A stretch of 23,835 bases of DNA from DATEVL01 sp035471625 (GTDB lineage Bacteria > Chloroflexota > Anaerolineae > Anaerolineales > E44-bin32): contig DATIPT010000106.1 of assembly GCA_035471625.1 (NCBI GenBank), positions 1-23,835 of the forward strand, in the 5' to 3' direction. The notes below the pieces were generated by a model, which worked only from the letters and a program-made list of their open reading frames with translations, ran no database searches and had not been told where the DNA came from. This document shows, piece by piece, positions 21,615-23,835 of this stretch (within the stretch, counting starts at the first letter, position 1; each line of letters begins with the position of its first letter). The position numbers and the translations under genes are program-made.

Positions 21615-21643
21615 ATTGTAGGCGGTAGGTTGGCGACCGTCAA
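21615..21643 (-). promoter_or_regulatory. Sigma70-like promoter of selD
   Basis: TTGACG (21643-21638) and TACAAT (21620-21615) are 17 bases apart on the minus strand. The expected start near 21608 lies just before AGGAGG and 21 bases before the ATG at 21587, supporting that start and ruling out the upstream in-frame start at 21704. Confidence 0.75.
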
Positions 21644-21691
21644 CGGCATGGACACGACGAAGGATCAGGCTCCTCCCGGAAAGCGGACCGG

Positions 21692-21720
21692 TTGTCACCA
21701 CCATGGCCGTGTGTTACATT
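21692..21720 (+). promoter_or_regulatory. Sigma70-like promoter of modABC
   Basis: TTGTCA (21692-21697) and TACATT (21715-21720) are separated by 17 bases, with TGT before the -10 as an extended element. The predicted start is only about 8 bases before the modA ATG. It is divergent from the selD promoter, with about 50 bases between their -35 boxes. Confidence 0.65.
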
Positions 21721-21734
21721 GACGCGCCGCAGGG

Positions 21735-22514
21735 ATGAGCCCACGCATCGCAGTGACTTCCGCATGGCGGATCGGGGTCGCCGCCGCGCTTCTCCTAGCC
21801 GCGACGGCCTGCACCCGGACGCCGGAAGAGGGTCTGACGGTCGCTGCGGCGTCGAGCCTGGCGCCGGCGATAACGGCCGTCACCGCTGCAGCACAGGCCG
21901 ACGGTGGCCTGGAGACCACGATTGTCCTCGGCGCCAGCGTCGATCTCGCCGAACAGATTCGGAGTGGAGCGCCGGTCGGGTTGTTCCTCTCCGCTGATCC
22001 GGATCTCCTCGATACCCTCGAAGCCGAAGGCCTGCTGGCCGGCCCGCCCATCGATATCGGACGCGGCACTCTCTCTATCGTCCTCTCGGCGGAGGCGGGG
22101 CCGCTGGGTCCACCGTCGATCTCCCTCCTCGCCCTTCCGGCCGTCGAGCGGGTGGTGATCGCCGATCCGCGCCATGCTCCTTTCGGCGCCGCCGCCCGCC
22201 AGGCGCTGGAAGCCGCGGGCCTGTGGGAGACAATCGAGGAGAAGATCGTCTTCGCCGGATCCGCCTTGCAGGCGGTCGACGTTGTCAGGACGGGCAACGC
22301 GCAAGCCGGGATCGTGCCGACCTCGCTCCTCGCCGATGTGAACCTGGCATCCACCGCGGTCCCGATCGAACTGTACGACCCGCCCCGCTACGCCGCCGCG
22401 ATGATCCGAGGCTCCTCCGAGGACCAGGCTTCCGTCTTCCTCGAGATCCTTCTCTCGGCGAAGGGCCGGGACATCCTAGAGACGAACGGCCTCGTTCCGG
22501 TCGGCAGCGGATGA
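21735..22514 (+). CDS. modA: Molybdate ABC transporter, substrate-binding lipoprotein
   Basis: This 259-residue periplasmic-type binding protein captures molybdate (or tungstate) for ModBC. A signal peptide ends in LLLAATAC, a lipobox-like site (Cys26), so the mature protein is probably lipid-anchored. The mature start LTVAAASSLAPAI, the ASVDLAEQI segment and GLFLSADPDLLDTLEAEGL match ModA. The C-terminal half has IADPRHAPFGAAARQALEAAGLW and the TGNAQAGIVP hinge typical of the family. Seen features do not separate Mo from W. ATG 21735 is used; AGGG overlaps it closely, so GTG 21753 is an alternative. The stop overlaps modB as ATGA. Confidence 0.92.
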   Translation: MSPRIAVTSAWRIGVAAALLLAATACTRTPEEGLTVAAASSLAPAITAVTAAAQADGGLETTIVLGASVDLAEQIRSGAPVGLFLSADPDLLDTLEAEGLLAGPPIDIGRGTLSIVLSAEAGPLGPPSISLLALPAVERVVIADPRHAPFGAAARQALEAAGLWETIEEKIVFAGSALQAVDVVRTGNAQAGIVPTSLLADVNLASTAVPIELYDPPRYAAAMIRGSSEDQASVFLEILLSAKGRDILETNGLVPVGSG

Positions 22515-23179
22515 CGCAATCCTTGCTTCTTTCCCTTCAGGTCGCTTCGCTGGCGACGGGGCTGGCCCTCGTCGTCGGGGTGGCGGCATCGGCGCTTCTG
22601 GCTCGCTGGCGGAGCCCGCTTGCGATCGTCTTGGAAGTGATCGTGCTACTGCCCCTGGTGCTGCCGCCGACGGTCCTCGGCTACTACTTGCTTGTCATTC
22701 TCGGCGCGCGCTCCCCGGTTGGCGATTGGCTGGCATCGGTCGGTCTTCCGTTGATCTTCACGTGGCGCGGCGCGGTGGTGGCCTCGGCACTGGTCGCCCT
22801 ACCGCTGGTCGTCCTGCCCGCCCGATCGGCGATGGAAGCCGTCCCAGAAGAGCTGGGGGACGTCGCCCGCACGCTCGGGCGCCGGGAGACGGCGATCTTC
22901 TTCACCCTGACCCTGCCGGTTGCGTGGCGCGGGATCCTCGCCGGCGCGATGTTGGCTTACGCCCGTGCCTTAGGTGAATTCGGCGCCACCTTGATGGTCG
23001 CCGGCAGCATCCCGGGCCGCACCCAGACCCTGCCCCTGGCGATCTACGATGCCGCCCAACGAGGAGACCGCGCCGAAGCCAACATGCTCGCTTTCTTCCT
23101 CACCCTGACGGCGATCGGCGCGCTGTTGATCCTCCGCCGGCTGGGGACCCGGCTGGCCGACGGGCGGCGCCGTGGCTGA
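22511..23179 (+). CDS. modB: Molybdate ABC transporter permease
   Basis: This 222-residue permease has about five membrane helices. It carries the ModB signature LPLVLPPTVLGYYLL near residue 45 and the cytoplasmic EAA loop ARALGEFGATLMVAGSIPG (about 151-169) that docks on the ATPase. The ATG at 22511 overlaps the modA stop, and the same frame is open further upstream only because it overlaps modA. It forms the channel of the ModABC importer. Length is normal for the family. Confidence 0.95.
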   Translation: MTQSLLLSLQVASLATGLALVVGVAASALLARWRSPLAIVLEVIVLLPLVLPPTVLGYYLLVILGARSPVGDWLASVGLPLIFTWRGAVVASALVALPLVVLPARSAMEAVPEELGDVARTLGRRETAIFFTLTLPVAWRGILAGAMLAYARALGEFGATLMVAGSIPGRTQTLPLAIYDAAQRGDRAEANMLAFFLTLTAIGALLILRRLGTRLADGRRRG

Positions 23180-23835
23180 TCCTCTCCTCTCGGTCGATCT
23201 CGAGATCCGTCTCGGAGACCTTGTCGTTCAACCGCGCTTCACTGCCGAGGCCGAGCGGGTGATCCTTTTCGGACCCTCAGGCGCCGGCAAGAGCGTGACC
23301 CTGCGGACGATTGCCGGCCTGGTCCGGCCTTCGGCGGGCCATGTCCGCCTCGGAGGCCGGATCCTGGACGACCATGCCCAGGGGATCCACCAGCCGCCGC
23401 AAGAGCGAAGGGTCGGGTACGTACCCCAGCAGTATGCTTTGTTCCCCCATCTCACCGTTCGCGAGAACATCGCCTATGGACTGCACCGGCTGCCGCGAGA
23501 GGCGCGCAGGGTGCGCGTGGAGGAACTCCTGGATCGGATGCGCCTTGGCGATCGAGCGGACCGGCGCCCCCACGAACTCTCCGGCGGCCAACAGCAGCGG
23601 GCAGCACTCGCAAGGGCCCTCGCCCCCTCCCCCGAGATGCTGCTGATGGACGAGCCGTTCGCCGCCCTGGAGGAGTCACTGCGGGTGGAGCTTCGCGAGG
23701 AAGTCCGGAGGCTCCAGTCCCAGGATCGGATCCCGGTCTTGCTCGTCACCCACAACCTCGAGGAGGCCTACAGCCTGGCAGACCGCCTCGTCGTCTTCCT
23801 TGGCGGCCGCGTCGTCCAGGTCGGCCCTCGGGAAG
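23172..23835 (+). CDS. modC: Molybdate ABC transporter ATP-binding protein (3' end cut by window)
   Basis: The first 221 codons are present and the frame is open at the right edge. It starts at GTG 23172, eight bases inside modB. Motifs in order are Walker A GPSGAGKS (34-41), Q-loop PQQYALFPHLTV (85-96), signature LSGGQQQR (136-143), Walker B MLLMDEPF (156-163) and H-loop VTHN (His194). The D-loop reads ALEE where ALD is usual, a mild oddity. It powers molybdate import with ModB. The C-terminal molbindin/TOBE region, which would confirm ModC over other CysA/PotA-like ATPases, lies outside the window; assignment rests on operon context plus motifs. Confidence 0.92.
   Translation, partial: MADPLLSVDLEIRLGDLVVQPRFTAEAERVILFGPSGAGKSVTLRTIAGLVRPSAGHVRLGGRILDDHAQGIHQPPQERRVGYVPQQYALFPHLTVRENIAYGLHRLPREARRVRVEELLDRMRLGDRADRRPHELSGGQQQRAALARALAPSPEMLLMDEPFAALEESLRVELREEVRRLQSQDRIPVLLVTHNLEEAYSLADRLVVFLGGRVVQVGPRE

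Noticed and set aside
1..23835. Mobile element, prophage, CRISPR or classical defence system
   Set aside because: No transposase, integrase, terminal repeats, spacer arrays or defence effector domains were seen, and the coding style is uniform throughout.

Overview
The window is GC-rich, densely packed bacterial DNA with short gaps and many GTG starts. It encodes sensor proteins stacked with GAF domains, a membrane-anchored LysM protein with Thr/Pro-rich linkers, a two-subunit 2-oxoacid:ferredoxin oxidoreductase and a selenocysteine-type selenophosphate synthetase. This combination suggests an anaerobic or facultative member of the Chloroflexota (Anaerolineae-like). That placement is an inference from gene style, not from a marker gene. 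No rRNA, tRNA, CRISPR array, transposase or phage gene was recognised.

Bases 1-8553 (+) read as one transcription unit: a membrane GAF sensor cut by the left edge, an orphan Soj-like ParA ATPase, a PAS/GAF hybrid histidine kinase with two degenerate receivers, a threonine-synthase-like PLP enzyme fused to an intact receiver, and an EamA/DMT transporter. Genes overlap or lie 3-15 bases apart. The PLP-enzyme/receiver fusion directly behind a histidine kinase is the most unusual architecture here. The kinase also starts with a short basic peptide reminiscent of the ParA-activating N-termini of ParB proteins, so it may be the partner of the orphan ParA.

Bases 8554-11118 (+) carry an alanine-dehydrogenase-family gene behind a leader with a strong hairpin, coupled through a GTGA overlap to a 4-hydroxybutyrate/acetyl-CoA family CoA-transferase. 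Bases 11127-16905 (-) form a five-gene unit: a GntR/FCD regulator, KorA-type and KorB-type oxidoreductase subunits, a second EamA transporter and an unrecognised four-helix membrane protein. The regulator has a clear sigma70-like promoter with an operator-like palindrome just downstream. Together these genes suggest amino-acid and organic-acid catabolism through CoA-thioesters and ferredoxin.

Bases 17003-19399 (+) hold a SanA/DUF218 membrane protein, an HD-domain hydrolase and a zinc-ribbon/TM/LysM protein, probably envelope related. A 24-base palindrome covers the LysM stop codon. Malate dehydrogenase and selD lie on the minus strand, converging on the LysM gene.

selD (20484-21587, -) contains an in-frame TGA at the catalytic position, followed by a hairpin that fits the bacterial SECIS rules. 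It is therefore very probably a selenoprotein, and ordinary gene calling would lose its N-terminus. Divergent from it, with a back-to-back promoter, is a molybdate ABC transporter operon modABC (modC cut by the right edge). Selenium plus molybdenum supply suggests a Mo/W-selenocysteine enzyme such as formate dehydrogenase elsewhere in the genome.
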